Of a DNA stretch of 20,930 nt, positions 19,230-20,930 are shown one piece after another. Positions within the stretch are counted from its first letter, which is position 1, and the number at the start of each line of letters is the position of its first letter. Source of the stretch: Albugo candida (lineage: Eukaryota; Oomycota; Peronosporomycetes; Albuginales; Albuginaceae); NCBI GenBank assembly GCA_905220665.1, contig CAJNAR010000115.1, forward strand, positions 1-20,930, given 5' to 3'. Under the pieces are notes generated by a model. That model made no database searches. It was not told where the DNA came from and worked only from the letters and a program-made list of their open reading frames with translations. The position numbers were made by a program, and so were the translations under genes.

Positions 19230-19780
19230 AGTGTGGACAGATTTGAATGCCGAAACTTCTGAGTAGTGAAAAAAATAACGTTTTCATTCTTTCTGCTTCT
19301 ATCTTCGTTTGGTATCATTCAATGTGAGAACGTTCCTGTAGTGAAACAAAAAATGTGTCGTATAAAAAGTACTAGCGTGTCAGACGCATTTCTTGCTTCG
19401 AGAAAAATGACATAGATGGAATATCTTAGTCACAGAGTCAACCATCGAACTTAAAAAAAGCCCGACAAAGCCATATTTTGGTAGGAGTGTTCTCATTCGA
19501 ACCTACACAGTTCATGTTTATAAGATAAACAAGGTCAAAAAGTGTTGTAATTTTGATATAAACCACTAACAGATTCAAGTCAATGCTTTGTTTGAGCTTG
19601 TTTGAAGGATTATGACTCGCGATATAAATACTTTTTTTTCCTATCATGTCAGCAATTGTACCGAATAGACAGTTTTCTTAGTGCTATTGTGATCAATATA
19701 AGCATCCATGAGAAGCTTTCAAAAGTTCTCGGGAGGAACTCCAGAGACGATTTTAATGTATCATTTTTTTGATGATTTTT
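19230..19780. repeat. Satellite unit 36 (type B)
   Basis: 551 bp. GAATGCC with B head; CTTCGTTTGGTATC; GAACGTTC; A-run then GCCCGAC; T8 run; CTATTGTGATCAATATAAGC and CATGAGAAGC (a tail otherwise typical of 10 and 11); TCGGGAGG; CATTTTTTTGATG. Confidence 0.95.
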
Positions 19781-20330
19781 AGTGTGGACAGATTTGAATG
19801 CCGAAACTTCTGAGTAGTGAAAAAAATAACGTTTTCATTCTTTCTGCTTCTATCTCCGTTTGGTATCATTCAATGTGAGAACTTTCCTGTAGTGAAACAA
19901 AAAATGTGTCGTATAAAAAGTACTAGCGTGTCAGACGCATTTCTTGCTTCGAGAAAAATGACATAGATGGAATATCTTAGTCACAGAGTCAACCATCGAA
20001 CTTTAAAAAAGCCCGACAAAGCCATATTTTGGTAGGAGTGTTCTCATTCGAACCTACAAAGTTCATGTGTCTCAGATAAACAGGGTCAAAAAGGGTTGTA
20101 ATTTTGATATAAACCACTAACAGATTCAAGTCAATGCTTTGTTTGAGCTTGTTTGAAGGAATATGACTCGCGATATAAATACTTTTTTTCCTATCATGTC
20201 AGCAATTGTACCGAATAGACAGTTTTCTTAGTGCTATTGTGATCAATATTAGCATCCATGAGGTGCTTTCAAAAGTTCTCGGGAGGAACTCCAGAGACGA
20301 TTTTAATGTATCATTTTCTTGATGATTTTT
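19781..20330. repeat. Satellite unit 37 (type B)
   Basis: 550 bp. GAATGCC with B head; GGTATCATTC; GAACTTTC; private GAACTTTAAAAAAGCCC. CAAAGTTCATGTGTCTCAG and AAGGGTTG as in 32 and 38. CTATTGTGATCAAT and TCGGGAGG. Confidence 0.95.
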
Positions 20331-20879
20331 AGTGTGGACAGATTTGATTGCCGAAACTTCTCAGTAGTAAAAAAGAATATTGTTTTCATTCTTTCTGCTT
20401 CTATCTCCGTTTGATATCATTCAATGTGAGAACTTTTCTGTAGTGAAACAAAAAATGTGTCGTATAAAAAGTACTAGCGTGTCAGACGCATTTCTTGCTT
20501 CGATAAAAATGACATAGATGGAATATCTTAGTCACAGAGTCAACCATCGAACTTAAAAAAAACCGACAAAGCCATATTTTGGTAGGAGTGTTCTCATTCG
20601 AACCTACAAAGTTCATGTGTCTCAGATAAACAGGGTCAAAAAGGGTTGTAATTTTGATATAAACCACTAACAGATTCAAGTCAATGCTTTGTTTGAGTTT
20701 GTTTGAAGGAATATGACTCGCGATATAAATACTTTTTTCCTATCATGTCAGCAATTGTACCGAATAGACAGTTTTCTTAGTGCTACTGTGATAAATATTA
20801 GCATCCATGAGGTGCTTTCAAAAGTTCTCAAGAGGAACTCCAGAGACGATTTTAATGTATCATTTTCTTGATGATTTTT
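20331..20879. repeat. Satellite unit 38 (type A)
   Basis: 549 bp. GATTGCC, A head, private AATATTGTTTTC; GATATC; GAACTTTTC as in unit 3. CAAAGTTCATGTGTCTCAG and AAGGGTTG as in 32 and 37. GAGTTTG as in 32. CTTTCAAAAG and TCAAGAGG. Confidence 0.95.
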
Positions 20880-20930
20880 AGTGTGGATAGATTTGATTGC
20901 CGAAACTTCTCAGTAGTAAAAAAGAATAAA
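20880..20930. repeat. Right-edge partial unit 39 (type A)
   Basis: The first 51 bases of another unit: GGATAG, GATTGCC and CTCAGTAGTA. It ends GAATAAA where other units read GAATATC or GAATAAC. Only the last one or two bases differ, so this is a cut or noisy end and not evidence of an array boundary. Confidence 0.85.

Larger units (their letters stand above)
1..20930. repeat. Tandem satellite array, about 550 bp unit, 38 complete copies
   Basis: One complex unit of about 550 bp recurs head to tail from edge to edge. The anchor AGTGTGGA recurs at 5, 555, 1107, 1658, 2209, 2760 and so on to 20880, one per unit; only diverged unit 31 has it altered. Unit lengths are 547-553 bp except units 30 (527) and 35 (539). 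Copies look highly similar by eye, differing mainly at recurrent two- or three-state sites and in A/T homopolymer lengths. TCGCGA occurs about once per unit. No unique spacer, gene or mobile element interrupts the array. AT-rich sequence, long unit and lack of coding suggest eukaryotic satellite DNA; the organism cannot be named from this. Both ends are inside the repeat, so total size is unknown. Confidence 0.97.

Noticed and set aside
1..20930. CRISPR array
   Set aside because: The repeated unit is about 550 bp, with no short repeat alternating with unique spacers, and no cas genes.
1..20930. Tandem 5S rRNA, snRNA, histone or spliced-leader cluster
   Set aside because: No segment of the unit is recognisable as 5S rRNA, U-snRNA or a histone gene, and I see no spliced-leader exon followed by a donor and Sm-site arrangement I could support.
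1..20930. CENP-B box in the unit
   Set aside because: TTCG words occur, but none is followed by the required A and CGGG spacing of the CENP-B box pattern.
1..20930. Transposon, LTR or integrated viral element
   Set aside because: No terminal repeats, target-site duplications, or transposase, integrase or polymerase frames are present.
20928..20930. Right boundary of the array at the final AAA
   Set aside because: Only one or two bases depart from the unit, too little to separate a real boundary from a sequence end or an error.

Overview
The whole 20,930-base window is one head-to-tail tandem satellite array. It holds 38 complete units plus 4 bases of a unit at the left edge and 51 bases at the right edge. 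All units lie in the same orientation, with no unique DNA between or beside them. Counting from the recurring AGTGTGGA anchor, 36 of the 38 units are 547 to 553 bp long. The exceptions are unit 30 (527 bp) and unit 35 (539 bp). Both ends of the window lie inside the repeat, so the true array is longer and its flanks are not visible.

I see no protein-coding gene, tRNA, rRNA, snRNA, transposon or CRISPR array. The only recurring reading frames are about 60 to 100 codons long and restate the same repeat. They open and close with one-base changes in homopolymer runs. The DNA is AT-rich, with A- and T-runs, a long complex repeat unit and no operon-like coding. This fits eukaryotic satellite DNA from a heterochromatic, centromeric or subtelomeric block. 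That assignment is an inference, and I cannot name the species.

Layout: unit heads fall into three main subtypes. Type A has CTCAGTAGTAAAAAAGAATATCG. Type B has CTGAGTAGTG followed by an A-run and AACG. Type C has GATTAGG and usually a CCATTGTTTC tract, often entered through GAGCTTGAG instead of GATGATTTTTAG. Units 2-10 are all type A. Units 11-30 are mostly A with C units at 11, 12, 20, 23 and 27. Units 32-37 are mostly B, and a B head is also seen in unit 1 at the left edge. Unit 31 sits at the change to the B-rich right-hand domain. It is strongly diverged over about 290 bp and lacks about 22 bp at its entry.

Rare variants are shared between distant units in mosaic combinations, the pattern expected from unequal exchange and gene conversion. 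The best candidate for higher-order structure is a 9-unit offset of about 4.95 kb linking units 10-17 with units 19-26. A shorter 4-unit offset links 23/24 with 27/28.

The most conserved part of the unit contains a small dyad, GTAGG...CCTAC. On the minus strand it overlaps a partial RNA polymerase III B-box. An A-box-like AGTGGTT lies upstream on that strand and a T-run downstream. This could mean the satellite descends from a tRNA-like or SINE-like element or is transcribed, but it is unproven and an internal T5 run argues against it.
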